DNA of 64,000 nucleotides from Streptomyces sp. NBC_00259 (GTDB taxonomy: Bacteria; Actinomycetota; Actinomycetes; Streptomycetales; Streptomycetaceae). This document shows positions 8,053 to 18,593 of the stretch, in pieces. Location of the stretch: NCBI RefSeq assembly GCF_036181745.1, contig NZ_CP108080.1:6513501-6577500 (forward strand), read 5' to 3'. Position numbers and translations under genes: made by a program. The stretch's first letter is position 1. Every line of letters starts with the position of its first letter. The notes under the pieces are model-generated. The model saw nothing but the letters and a program-made list of their open reading frames with translations. It did no database searches and was not told where the DNA came from.

Positions 8053-10215
8053 GTGACCCGTACCAGTGCCCTGAACACCGGCCTCGACGACTTCCTCGCC
8101 TGGGCTCAGACGGAGCGGAAGGCCGCCCTGCCCGTACGCCCCGCGGACGCGCTGCTGACGCTGCTGGCGCTGCACGGCGCGGACCGCCGCGCGGGCGTGC
8201 CCGAGCCGACGCCGGAGCTGCTGCGCCGGGTGCTCGTGGAGGATCTGCCCCTGCTGCTGTGGGCGACTCCGGACGAGCTCGCCGCCGTACCGGACGTGCT
8301 CACCGCGCTCGCGGACCGGGTGCGCGCGGCGGGCCGCCTGAACGCCAAGCGCCACGCGCGCCTGCTCGCCGCCGTGGAGGAGGCCGTCCCGGAGTGCGAG
8401 CGGGCCATGACCGACCCCCGGAATCTGACCTGGCCGCGCTGGTACGCGTCGCTGCTGCGGGCGGACGGGGTCGACGCGGACGACGCCGAAGCCGTACGGG
8501 CCTGGCTCGCCGCACTGGACGCCGCACCGCACGCCGACCGCCCCGAACTGCCCGCTCCGCTGCACCGTTCCGATGTCACCGCGAGCACCTTCGCCTCCCG
8601 CATCCGGCTCACCGAGGCCCTGATGGCCGCCTTCGCCCAGGACATCGAGGGCCCCTCCGCGGCCGGGCCCCTGCTTCCCGCCACGCCCGCCCTCGCGGCC
8701 GACCGGCCCGAGGAGGCGCTCACCGCGGAGCTGGAGGACCTGGCGGCGGCCCTGACCGACCGCTGGACCGCCGCCGGCCTCTGCGCCGCGCTCTTGGGCC
8801 CGTACGAGGGACTCGCCCCCGGCCCGGAAGCGCTGCCCCACGTCGTCCTCGCCGACCGTTTCCTCGACGAGCACCTCGACTACTACGGCGACTCCGCCGC
8901 GCCGCTGCCGCCACCGGCCGCCCTGCCCGCCCCGGGCGAGATCAGGGCACTGCTGCACGCCGCCCCGCTGCCGGCGGCGCTCGCGGCAGGAACCGACGAC
9001 GTGCACGAACTCGCCGAGCAGTGCGGCTTCCCCGGACCGGCCACGGCCGTCTGGACCGACGGAACCCCACAGGAACTGACCGAGCTCGCCGCCGACATCC
9101 TGGCCGCCGTCGTCGAACGCATCGCCTCCGGCTCCGACCCGGACACGGCGCCGGACGAGGAATACGCCCTCGATGCCGCTCATGTGCTCTACGGGCTGTA
9201 CGAACGCGGCGGCACCCCCGAGTCCGTGGCCCGCAAGGCCACCGCCCACACCGACCTGACGATCTCCCCGGACATCGAGGACGCACCGGTCGCGGTCCCG
9301 GAGTCGGCGCCGCCCGCGTACTCGACGCCCCCGCTCGACGCACTCTCCGCGCTCCTCGGCCTGCCGGAACTGACCGAGGCCGACCGCGCGCATCTCGGCG
9401 GACCTGCCCGTGAACTGGCCGCCGTGGTCGACGAGCTGGCGGAGACCGGTTGTGTCTTCCGCACCGGCGACACCTACGGCCTCACGCCGCTCGGCAACGC
9501 CGTCGTCCGCCATGTACTGGCCGTGGGGCATGTCGCGGCACCCGACGACGAGACGGTCGCGTCATGGGACGCGGCGGGGATCGTCGCCGCCGTCCAGTAC
9601 TGGCCGCCGGGCGCCGCCGCGGCGGCTCTCACCACGTGGACGACGGCCCGGGGCGCGACCGACGAGGTCTGGAGCGCACTGCTCGCGGCTGTCTCCACCG
9701 CCAAGGCCGAGGACTTCCACCGCACCCTCACCGGGGCGCTCTTCGACCGCCTCGACCGCGCGGCCGTCCCCGACGGCCCCCTGCGCACGGCCCTCGCGGA
9801 CCCCGTCACCGGCGCCCACGCCCACCGCCTCCTCCACTCCCGGGGCGAGCCCGCGGACCTGGACCTCGTCCCCCCGAACGCCCGTGCCGCGCTCCTCCTC
9901 GAAGACCTGGACGCCCGCTGGGCGGCGGACATGCGCGCCTTCGTCGCCGCCGCCTCCGAGGACCGCGACCCGGAGCCGGTCCCCACGGCCCTCCTCGACG
10001 CGTTCGACGAGGCCGCCACGACCTGGCCCGGCGGCGTGGAGTCCCTCGTACCCGCGCTGACCGAGGTGGCCCCCGCGGGCGCGGTCCGGGTCCTGGAGGA
10101 CCTGCGTGACCGTCACCCGGACGGCAGGGTGGCAAACTTGGCGGCGCACGCCGTGAAGGCGGCGAAGGCGACGACGGGACGGACCGCGGCACGCCGCCGC
10201 GGTGCGGGAAGGTGA
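8053..10215 (+). CDS. Large conserved actinobacterial protein of unknown function
   Basis: I do not recognise this 720-residue protein. It is acidic, almost entirely predicted helical (Ala/Leu/Glu rich) and without signal peptide or membrane segments, so it is probably cytoplasmic with repeat-like helical organisation. A winged-helix-like stretch occurs mid-protein (ELAETGCVFRTGDTYGLTPLG, about residues 460-480). The C-terminus is basic (TTGRTAARRRGAGR). GTG 8053 is preferred because the protein quality of the upstream in-frame sequence is poor, although its ribosome site (CCGGAG) is close. The SelW-like gene begins nine bases after the stop, so the two are likely co-transcribed. Confidence 0.8.
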   Translation: MTRTSALNTGLDDFLAWAQTERKAALPVRPADALLTLLALHGADRRAGVPEPTPELLRRVLVEDLPLLLWATPDELAAVPDVLTALADRVRAAGRLNAKRHARLLAAVEEAVPECERAMTDPRNLTWPRWYASLLRADGVDADDAEAVRAWLAALDAAPHADRPELPAPLHRSDVTASTFASRIRLTEALMAAFAQDIEGPSAAGPLLPATPALAADRPEEALTAELEDLAAALTDRWTAAGLCAALLGPYEGLAPGPEALPHVVLADRFLDEHLDYYGDSAAPLPPPAALPAPGEIRALLHAAPLPAALAAGTDDVHELAEQCGFPGPATAVWTDGTPQELTELAADILAAVVERIASGSDPDTAPDEEYALDAAHVLYGLYERGGTPESVARKATAHTDLTISPDIEDAPVAVPESAPPAYSTPPLDALSALLGLPELTEADRAHLGGPARELAAVVDELAETGCVFRTGDTYGLTPLGNAVVRHVLAVGHVAAPDDETVASWDAAGIVAAVQYWPPGAAAAALTTWTTARGATDEVWSALLAAVSTAKAEDFHRTLTGALFDRLDRAAVPDGPLRTALADPVTGAHAHRLLHSRGEPADLDLVPPNARAALLLEDLDARWAADMRAFVAAASEDRDPEPVPTALLDAFDEAATTWPGGVESLVPALTEVAPAGAVRVLEDLRDRHPDGRVANLAAHAVKAAKATTGRTAARRRGAGR

Positions 10216-10224
10216 GGCCGCCAG

Positions 10225-10545
10225 GTGTCCGCGGGAGATGACGCGCCCCTGCCCACGCAGGACCGGGAGCCGGGCGGGCACCGCGTCCAGATCGAGTACT
10301 GCACCCAGTGCCGCTGGCTGCCCCGCGCCGCCTGGCTCGCCCAGGAACTCCTCGGCACCTTCGACAGGTCCGAACTCGCCGAAGTCGGGCTGAAACCCGG
10401 AATCGGGGGCGTGTTCGTCGTCCGCGTCGACGGCGAGACCGTCTGGGACCGCCGACAGCAGGGCTTTCCCGAACCGACCGCGGTGAAACGCGCCGTCAGG
10501 GACCGCGTGGCACCGGGCCGGACCCTGGGCCACTCCGAACGGTAG
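10225..10545 (+). CDS. SelW/SelT/SelH (Rdx) family thioredoxin-like protein
   Basis: Small redox protein of the Rdx family with a thioredoxin-like fold. It has 106 residues. The redox motif is C-T-Q-C in IEYCTQCRWLPRAAWLAQELL, the second Cys following directly as in many non-selenium bacterial members. The GIGGVFVVRVDGETVWDRR beta hairpin and the GFPEPTAVKRAVRD helix complete the family pattern. The GTG start is nine bases after the previous stop, indicating an operon with the large unknown protein. Substrate or partner is unknown. Confidence 0.88.
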   Translation: MSAGDDAPLPTQDREPGGHRVQIEYCTQCRWLPRAAWLAQELLGTFDRSELAEVGLKPGIGGVFVVRVDGETVWDRRQQGFPEPTAVKRAVRDRVAPGRTLGHSER

Positions 10546-10630
10546 CGGCTCCTTCCGCACCCTTGCGGGGGCGGCTCCGCCTGTGCCATACAGGTCTGGA
10601 CCAATGCCCCCGGCGGAAGGAGGCAGTCCG

Positions 10631-11590
10631 GTGCAACGCCCCCTGCTCATCCCCGTGTTGACGTGCACGACCGCGCTCCTGCTCACCGCGTGCGGCGGCG
10701 ACGCCCAGGCCAAGGACACCCACAACCCGTCCGCGCCGCGCGGCGTCACCGCGCAGGCGAGCAGCGCCACCTCCGTCCACGTGATGTGGGAGCGCGCGAC
10801 GGACGACACCGGCGTCAGCGCCTACGAGGTCTTCCGCGCCGGTACGCGGGTGAAATCCGTCCCCGCGGCCACGCACATGACCGACATCGAGGGGCTCACC
10901 CCGTCGACCCCGTACACCTTCACGGTCCGCGCCCTCGACGGGGCGGGCAACGCCTCGCCGCACAGCTTGGCCGTACCGGCGACCACCCTGGCTCCGGCGG
11001 TCGCCGACAGCCGCCCTCCGACCCCACCGGGCAGCGCGACGGGGCGGGTGCGGGGAGCGCGGGAGGTCACCCTCGCCTGGGGCCGCTCCCGCGACGACCA
11101 GGCGGTGACCGCGTACGACATCTACCAGGCCGACTCCCGCATCCACACCGTGCCCGGCACCGCCACCACGGCCCGGGTCACCGGCCTGCGTCCCGGCACG
11201 GTCTACACCTTCACGATCCGCGCCCGCGACGCGGCCGACAACTCCTCCCCGGACAGCGCCCCCGTGGACCTCACCACGACCCCGGCCCCGGGCGCCGCCC
11301 CCAACACGGCCCCCACCGGCCTCGTCGCCACCGCCCGCAAGGGCAGCGTCGACCTCCACTGGACCCCGCCGGACACCGGCGCCCCGGTGGAGGAGCACCA
11401 GCTCTTCCTCAACGGCAAGCTCGCCACCACGATCGTCTGGGGCACCCAACCCCCGCCCGGCCGCGCCACGTACACCTTCACCGTCACCGACCCCCCGGGC
11501 ACCCGCTACTCGGTCAAACTCCGCGCGAAGCTCCCGGACGGCAACTGGGGGGACTTCTCGGCCCAGCGGACGGTGGTGGTGGGCTCGTAG
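10631..11590 (+). CDS. Lipoprotein with three fibronectin type III domains
   Basis: Surface-exposed lipid-anchored protein of 319 residues. The GTG start is preceded by GGAAGGAGG. The signal peptide ends in a lipobox LLTACGG with C21 as lipid attachment site. Three FN3 domains follow: about residues 33-118, 130-215 and 223-318, recognised by the repeated Pro-x-G/VTA start, W near strand B (VMWERATDD, LAWGRSRDD, LHWTPPDTG) and YTFTVRA, YTFTIRA and YTFTVTD strands. No catalytic domain is attached. Such modules usually bind polysaccharide or protein; nothing more specific can be said. It faces the convergent minus-strand pair downstream with 20 bases between stops. Confidence 0.88.
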   Translation: MQRPLLIPVLTCTTALLLTACGGDAQAKDTHNPSAPRGVTAQASSATSVHVMWERATDDTGVSAYEVFRAGTRVKSVPAATHMTDIEGLTPSTPYTFTVRALDGAGNASPHSLAVPATTLAPAVADSRPPTPPGSATGRVRGAREVTLAWGRSRDDQAVTAYDIYQADSRIHTVPGTATTARVTGLRPGTVYTFTIRARDAADNSSPDSAPVDLTTTPAPGAAPNTAPTGLVATARKGSVDLHWTPPDTGAPVEEHQLFLNGKLATTIVWGTQPPPGRATYTFTVTDPPGTRYSVKLRAKLPDGNWGDFSAQRTVVVGS

Positions 11591-11610
11591 GGGTTGTGGG
11601 ACCGAGAGGT

Positions 11611-12066
11611 TCAGAAGGTGTCGAACGTGTCGAGGTGCCGCCGGATCTCCGCCAGGACCTCCTCGCCGCCGCCCGTGGCCGGAAGGACCCACGGCCTCTC
11701 CTCGCCGTTGGCCATGGCGAGGCTGCTGACGAATCGCACGAGGTCCGGAGCCGGTGCGAACGAGTCACGCAGCCACGTGGCGAAGACCGCCGCTTCGCCG
11801 GCGGTGACGTCCGTGAGGGTGATGAAGGCGTAGTCGGGCTCCTCCATGGACGAGGTGCCGTCGATCCACATGTCGGGGGCCAGCGCGATCTCGAAGTCGA
11901 GCGCTTGCCGGCCGTGTACCGCCGAGGTCCGGTGATCGATGACCGCGCCGGGAAACCCTTGCCGGAGTGCCTGCTCCAGTGACGGCAGGCTGGACCGCCA
12001 GGCGCCGCCGTCCTCCTGAGGCGGGTAGAAACCGATGTTGGTGCGGATGTTGCGTCCGGTGGCCAC
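11611..12066 (-). CDS. Small protein of unknown function, possibly immunity-like
   Basis: A 151-residue soluble protein that I do not recognise. It begins after GAGGAA six bases upstream of GTG 12066; an in-frame GTG at 12084 is the alternative. Sequence features are a Trp/Tyr-containing mixed alpha/beta composition (IGFYPPQEDGG, FPGAVIDHR, DYAFITLTDVTAGE) and no signal or membrane segment. It lies 15 bases after its upstream neighbour at 12081 and is probably co-transcribed with it. Small cytosolic orphan proteins of this shape are common as immunity proteins of polymorphic toxins, but no toxin gene is adjacent, so this remains a guess. Confidence 0.65.
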   Translation of the reverse strand: MATGRNIRTNIGFYPPQEDGGAWRSSLPSLEQALRQGFPGAVIDHRTSAVHGRQALDFEIALAPDMWIDGTSSMEEPDYAFITLTDVTAGEAAVFATWLRDSFAPAPDLVRFVSSLAMANGEERPWVLPATGGGEEVLAEIRRHLDTFDTF

Positions 12067-12080
12067 TCTGTTCCTCTGAT

Positions 12081-12917
12081 TCACGGCTGATCGGCCCGAT
12101 CGAGCACGAACCCCATGCAATGAGTGCGCAGTTGATCGAGAGCCCGGACGAGTGCCGCCACCACCTGCTCGCGTTCCGGCTCCTGAAGTCCGGCCAGGGA
12201 GTGGACGACCGCTGCTGTCGTGCCCTCCGGTCTGCGGACACCGACCGTCGTGAAGATGTCCGATGCGAACCAGAGGTAGAGGGTGACCTCGCCGGCCGCA
12301 GGATCCGCCAGGACCTCGGGGGGCGGCCTCGTATCACGCACCGGGCGCGCGCCGCCGCTTCCACCCGTGGCGGCGGAGAGAGTGATGTCACCTGTGAGGG
12401 GATGGCGGGCCTTCAGCCCGGCGATCGCGAGGCTGTCGAGCATCCGCCCGCAGGTCTCCGACGTCAGATCGGACAGGTACCAGGTGAAGAAGCCGTCAGC
12501 CCCCTGCCTCTCGAATGCCTGCGCCGCGAACGACGACCGTCCGAAGACCTCGAGGATGATCTCCTCGGTGCGCCGGCGAGTCACCGGTGCGGCGGAGTAC
12601 CGGGCGGCACGGACGGCGGCCATGAACTCCTCGGGCAGCTCGGCGTGGTACCGCTCCACGTAGTGGCGGAGTTCGACCGGCCACATCCATGTGCCGTCCG
12701 TGACCAGGGAACCGGCTCCGGGGATCCACTCGTCACCGGTGATCGCGTCGCGCTCGGCTCCCATCGCGCTGAAGATCTCGGTCCCCGAGGCAAGGTAGGA
12801 CAGAAGGCCGGACTCGTCGTGCAGCCCGTACGGCCGCACCGCGTCATGGACGGACGGGGCGGCGGGGTCTGCGTCCTGCGGCGCGAATTCCCGGAAGAAC
12901 CCAACGCGCTTGATCAT
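12081..12917 (-). CDS. Conserved-looking protein of unknown function
   Basis: A 278-residue soluble protein. ATG 12917 is chosen because GGAGA lies about seven bases upstream and coding quality falls sharply further upstream. Visible segments are MIKRVGFFREF, GLLSYLASGTEIFSAMGAERD, WMWPVELRHYVERYHAELP and a C-terminal ATP-less alpha/beta region ending in LDQLRTHCMGFVLD. The WPVELRHYVERYH type of segment occurs in many small actinobacterial proteins of unknown role. No signal peptide. It heads a two-gene minus-strand unit with the gene at 11611. Function not assigned. Confidence 0.7.
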   Translation of the reverse strand: MIKRVGFFREFAPQDADPAAPSVHDAVRPYGLHDESGLLSYLASGTEIFSAMGAERDAITGDEWIPGAGSLVTDGTWMWPVELRHYVERYHAELPEEFMAAVRAARYSAAPVTRRRTEEIILEVFGRSSFAAQAFERQGADGFFTWYLSDLTSETCGRMLDSLAIAGLKARHPLTGDITLSAATGGSGGARPVRDTRPPPEVLADPAAGEVTLYLWFASDIFTTVGVRRPEGTTAAVVHSLAGLQEPEREQVVAALVRALDQLRTHCMGFVLDRADQP

Positions 12918-13155
12918 GGTTGTCTCCGTGGAACGCCGGCATGCGCTGAAGGCTCGGCGACCGGCGGAAGCCGACGCTCCGTGCAAGGTTACGTACATCG
13001 CGCCGTCGGGACGCCATCTCGCGCTCCACGAGCTCGCCGCGGAGCGCCCGGGAATGACACGGGACGAGTTGATCAAGCAAGCGCCCCGTGAGGCCGGGGC
13101 GCCAAGTGAACGGGGGCCGGGCCGTTGGGGCCGGGGTCTCGCTACCGTGGCGTTC

Positions 13156-13893
13156 ATGACCGACGACGACTTCTGGGACTGCCCGCCGGAGCAGGGCATC
13201 GCGCAGCGCGGGGAGTTCAGGCTCACCCTCGTCGAACGACCCTTCCCCGGTGGCGATGACGCTCTGCCCGCTCATGACCCGGTACGTGCACGGGAGTTCG
13301 CCGGCGCCTTCGGGACCATCGACGCGGTGGTGGGGGAGGTGGAGCGGATCGAGGCGACCGAGCGGCCGCCCTTCGCCACCCGCGCCGACCTCGACCTGGT
13401 CGGTGTCGGATGCTGGGGAACGGTGACCGAGATCAACGATCCGGCCCTGGTGTTCACCGGGGGCACTTTTCCCCTCGCCGTTCAGGCGCAGGCGCTGGCC
13501 GAGCGCTTCCCCGGAGCGGCCGTCATCGGCTCGGCGACGATCGACCACAACATGACCTACGGCACCCACGTCATCCACCACCCGGACGGGGCACGCCTGT
13601 TCGCCGCAGGGTGGAGCGGTGAGGGCGACTGGGACCGCGAAGGCACCCCGCACGACGTCGTCGACGCCTTCGGTATCGCCCCCGACGCCCTGGAACGGCA
13701 GGGCGTCGACCTCGACGCCGCCCCCGGGGCCTTCGCCTGGGAAGGTCTCGTGCGGCTCGCCCTCCAGCGCGTGGCCCCGCTGTTCCGCAAGGGCCGGGAG
13801 CTGTCCGTGTTCCGCGTCCGGCACACCGAAGAGGCCACCGGCGATCTGGAGGAGACCTGGATCGGCGGGCCCGACGGGTTCGGCGAGTTCTGA
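13156..13893 (+). CDS. Protein of unknown function (MTDDDFWDCPPE family)
   Basis: A 245-residue acidic soluble protein starting MTDDDFWDCPPEQG. The ATG at 13156 fits the onset of good coding character; the frame stays open further upstream but looks non-coding. Segments such as GVGCWGTVTEINDPALVF, FPGAAVIGSATIDHNMTYG and IHHPDGARLFAAGWSGEGDW suggest a mixed alpha/beta fold. Its FPGAAVIGSATIDH segment is loosely like FPGAVIDHR in the protein encoded at 11611, hinting at a shared fold. No function is proposed. Four imperfect repeats follow its stop. Confidence 0.7.
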   Translation: MTDDDFWDCPPEQGIAQRGEFRLTLVERPFPGGDDALPAHDPVRAREFAGAFGTIDAVVGEVERIEATERPPFATRADLDLVGVGCWGTVTEINDPALVFTGGTFPLAVQAQALAERFPGAAVIGSATIDHNMTYGTHVIHHPDGARLFAAGWSGEGDWDREGTPHDVVDAFGIAPDALERQGVDLDAAPGAFAWEGLVRLALQRVAPLFRKGRELSVFRVRHTEEATGDLEETWIGGPDGFGEF

Positions 13894-13901
13894 AGGCCGG
13901 G

Positions 13902-13992
13902 TCCGGCCCGTCATGACGACGATCCGGCCCGTCCTGACGACGGGTTCCGGCACATCCTCACGACGATTTCCGGCGCGTCCCGACCGTAACGA
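13902..13992. repeat. Four imperfect 21-24 bp tandem repeats
   Basis: Units begin TCCGGC and continue with a degenerate CCGTCCTGACGACG core, at about 13902, 13923, 13946 and 13969. They lie directly after the stop of the gene at 13156. The rest of the 269-bp gap before the sortase substrate holds no gene that I can support. Confidence 0.6.
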
Positions 13993-14162
13993 TCCGGAAA
14001 CACCGGCAAGTTGGCGCGGACATGCCGACCGAACGCCGGAACCCCGGCAGGCTCTCCTCATACAGTGGACAACTACCGGCGCATTCCAACCAGTTGACCT
14101 CGGAGCCCATGGCGCCGCGTACGTCTCCTGACAGCAATGGGGTTCCCACGGGGGAGAAGCCA

Positions 14163-16520
14163 GTGAGCATTCAGATACTCGAACGGGCGCGCCACCGGCG
14201 TGTGTGGGGGCGCATCGCCGTCGCCCTCACCGCCGCGGCGGCAGTGACCCTGACCGGACTGCCGGCCCTCGACGTGGCGGAGGCCGCGAAGGCGCCCAAC
14301 GTCAAGCCGAAGCGGTGCGACGAGAAGTTCCTCGGGAAGAAGTTCCCCTCCACCCCGGCCAACTCGGGTCCGCCGGACAGCCTTCCGTACGACGCGTGGC
14401 CGAACGACGAGAACTACACGTACGACAACCCGGCGAAGGCGTACGACGGGGTGCTGCCGCCGACCGACGCCCAGCGCGACGCCGCGGGCAAGGACTACCG
14501 CAAGTGGCAGCGGAAGTACAACAAGACGAAGAGCCCGGCGGACAAGGTCATGGAGATCTACGCCCGCTACAACTCGCAGTACGACAACTCGACGGGCTAC
14601 AAGGACTTCAGGCGCTTCCTCGACGTGCGCTACATCGGCGCCCACGGCAACCCGCTCCGGGGCGACGCGTTCGAGGCCCGCATGGTCAAGAAGTACAACA
14701 TGGTCGGTCCCGACTGGTGGTGCCAGGACCCGATCGAGTACACCGACCCCGAGACCGGCGAGAAGCGCACCCGCGTCGTGGACGCCCACAACCGGCGCAC
14801 CGAGCGCAAGGTCGAGATGAAGTCCAACGGCAAGGTCGAGACCGACCAGCTCAAGGCCGACCGGCAGATCGCCAAGGAGAAGCCGAAGTCGACCTTCCGG
14901 TACCTGACCGGCGCCAGGACCGAGGACACGACGAGGGACCGGATCAAGCAGTTCGACGAGGACCTCAAGCGCGACCGGGGCACCAACCGCACCCAGGCCG
15001 GGATCAACGAACGCCGCTCGAACGCCATCGAGCGGACGCAGAAGCCGAACGTCTACACCAACGTCGACAAGCGGTTCAACCCCGATCCGCTCAAGGGCGG
15101 CCGGGGGCCGATCATCGACCAGGCCCTGCGGTCCGGGAAGACGATCGAGGAAGCGCGCCGGATCCAGGCGATGTACAACCAGAACAACCAGGGCGGTTAC
15201 TTCGGCCGCGGGCCGGGAGGCATCGACTTCTCCACCCTGGAGATCAACTACGTCGGCACCCCCGTCAAGGGCAAGGGCCTCGACTATTCGATGAAGGCCG
15301 ACTACGTCAAGGACCCGGACGAGAACCCGGGCTTCGGCGGTGACGCCAACCTCCAGCTCGCCTCCGACGCCTTCTTCACCTGGCTCGCCCTGACCCCGGA
15401 CAAGTTCTGGGTCAACCTCAACCCGATCCGCCCCGACGTGATCATGGACAAGGAGTTCGCGACGACCGACGCCGGGCGCATCCTGCTGGAGGCCGACCTG
15501 ACCCTCAAGCACGACTACGCGGATGCGATGAACCCCGACAAGTACGAGCGCGGGGAGCAGTTCTGGCGCGCGGCCCCCCGCACCCCGGAGGGCATGCCCT
15601 GCCTGCCCATCATCCGCCAGTGGATCACCCCGAAGCCCGCGAAGGTCCGGGAGCAGGACGGCGGCATCTACATCCTTGACGCGCCGCTGAAGGTCAACAT
15701 GGAGGTCCCCACCGGACCCGATGTGCCGCCCAGCACCTGCAAGCTCACCGAGGCGCAGACCAAGCAGGCCGAGACCCTGATCCTCACGATGATCCAGCCG
15801 GAGCTCGAACGCCGCGTCAACGACGACACGTCCTACGCCGACCTGCGCCGCGTCTACTCCTCACGGGTGGCCGCCGAGTACGTCCGCCGTCAGGACGCGG
15901 TCGGCCCCACCGACTTCCGCAAGATCATCAACAGCAACGACGTCAAGCGGTGGCCGCTCAGGGGCGAGAACAAGGACTGGGACAAGAAGACCGTCTACGA
16001 CAAGTACGTCCACTCGTACAAGAACGGCGACTACAAGTTCGAGCGCGTCTACGACGGCAAGGTGTGGATCCTGTCCATGGGCGGGGTCGACTTCTCCAAG
16101 GCGCCGAAGCAGAACATCAGCCGCACGCAGTTCAACACGCAGCACCGCGGCCTGGACAGGACCACCAGGACGTCCGTCCAGGCCGAGGTGACCTACCAGG
16201 ACAGCCAGACCGCCTTCCTCGGCGGGTCCACCTCCGAGCAGCCCACCACCCCGGAGGAGCCGAAGCCGACGCCGACGCCGACCGGCCCGGGCGACCCGAA
16301 GCCGACCGGCACCCCGTCGACCCCGGCACCCGGCCCGTCGGCCCCCGGCGGTGACCAGACGAATCCGCCGGCGCACGACCCGGACGGTGACCTCGCGGAC
16401 ACCGGCAACAGCACCCCGGTCGGTCTGATCGCCGCGGTGGCCGCGGCGCTCGCGGTCGTGGGCGGCGCGCTGACATGGTGGATGCGACGCCGCAGGTCCG
16501 CGGACGGCCGGTCCGTCTGA
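14163..16520 (+). CDS. Large secreted cell-wall protein with LADTG sortase signal
   Basis: A 785-residue exported protein covalently attached to peptidoglycan if sorted. GTG 14163 is preceded by GGGGGAGAA. A signal peptide follows (VWGRIAVALTAAAAVTLTG..LDVAEAA). The mature part is hydrophilic, rich in Lys/Asp/Asn/Tyr, with cysteines at KRCDEKF, WWCQDP, GMPCLP and STCKLT suggesting disulphides, and a long helical charged middle (about residues 230-340). A Pro/Thr/Gly linker (EEPKPTPTPTGPGDPKPTG) spans the wall. The C-terminus carries LADTG (about residue 744), a hydrophobic helix and MRRRRS, the class E sortase pattern common in Streptomyces. No known catalytic domain is recognisable, and no sortase gene is in the window. 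Confidence 0.88.
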   Translation: MSIQILERARHRRVWGRIAVALTAAAAVTLTGLPALDVAEAAKAPNVKPKRCDEKFLGKKFPSTPANSGPPDSLPYDAWPNDENYTYDNPAKAYDGVLPPTDAQRDAAGKDYRKWQRKYNKTKSPADKVMEIYARYNSQYDNSTGYKDFRRFLDVRYIGAHGNPLRGDAFEARMVKKYNMVGPDWWCQDPIEYTDPETGEKRTRVVDAHNRRTERKVEMKSNGKVETDQLKADRQIAKEKPKSTFRYLTGARTEDTTRDRIKQFDEDLKRDRGTNRTQAGINERRSNAIERTQKPNVYTNVDKRFNPDPLKGGRGPIIDQALRSGKTIEEARRIQAMYNQNNQGGYFGRGPGGIDFSTLEINYVGTPVKGKGLDYSMKADYVKDPDENPGFGGDANLQLASDAFFTWLALTPDKFWVNLNPIRPDVIMDKEFATTDAGRILLEADLTLKHDYADAMNPDKYERGEQFWRAAPRTPEGMPCLPIIRQWITPKPAKVREQDGGIYILDAPLKVNMEVPTGPDVPPSTCKLTEAQTKQAETLILTMIQPELERRVNDDTSYADLRRVYSSRVAAEYVRRQDAVGPTDFRKIINSNDVKRWPLRGENKDWDKKTVYDKYVHSYKNGDYKFERVYDGKVWILSMGGVDFSKAPKQNISRTQFNTQHRGLDRTTRTSVQAEVTYQDSQTAFLGGSTSEQPTTPEEPKPTPTPTGPGDPKPTGTPSTPAPGPSAPGGDQTNPPAHDPDGDLADTGNSTPVGLIAAVAAALAVVGGALTWWMRRRRSADGRSV

Positions 16521-16537
16521 CGGCTGGCTGCCCGCAC

Positions 16538-16576
16538 GCTGTCCCCCGCACCCGTGTCCAGGGTGCGGGGGACAGC
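16538..16576. terminator. Strong bidirectional terminator hairpin
   Basis: Perfect 16-bp inverted repeat (arms 16538-16553 and 16561-16576), 7-base loop GTGTCCA, followed on the plus strand by TGTTTGG. It lies between the convergent sortase-substrate and malate synthase genes. Immediately after it, 16594-16642 contains 9-bp direct repeats of the CTCCTGTGG type. Confidence 0.8.
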
Positions 16577-16736
16577 TGTTTGGCCGTTCCCGGGCTCCTG
16601 CGGCTCCTGTAGCACCTGCGGCTCCTGTGGCTCCTGTGGCACCTCGGCCCGCTCGGGACTGAGGCTCCGTGCGGACAGCGAGCCGCCCCCCGGCCGTGTG
16701 CGGTCCAGGGGGCGGCGTCGGTGACGAAACGGGAGA

Positions 16737-18359
<1,623 letters not shown>

Positions 18360-18512
18360 GAGCTGTCACTTCCTTCAGCGAGCTTCGACGAGCTTCACGG
18401 GCGGTGCCCGGCGGCCGCAGCGGCGTCACACGGCACTCAGTGCCAGGGCTCCGAGCTACGGTCGTCGGCCCCGTCCGAGGGTATGGGGCGCTTCTGATCA
18501 GTGGATAGTAGT

Positions 18513-18527
18513 TACCGCATGGTGGAA
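18513..18527 (-). promoter_or_regulatory. Candidate AllR operator upstream of aceB
   Basis: Plus-strand TACCGC-ATG-GTGGAA, i.e. TTCCAC-CAT-GCGGTA in the direction of aceB, about 155 bases before its start. It shares the TTYCRC-N3-GYGGAA pattern of the two sites in front of allB, with one mismatch to that pattern. The reading is from pattern comparison only; AllR is known from S. coelicolor to repress both aceB and the allantoin genes. Confidence 0.5.
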
Positions 18528-18593
18528 GTTCAATGGTTTGTTGATGTCGAGATTCTCCGGGTCGACACATCGTGGCGCTCGGTGCCATGCCGT

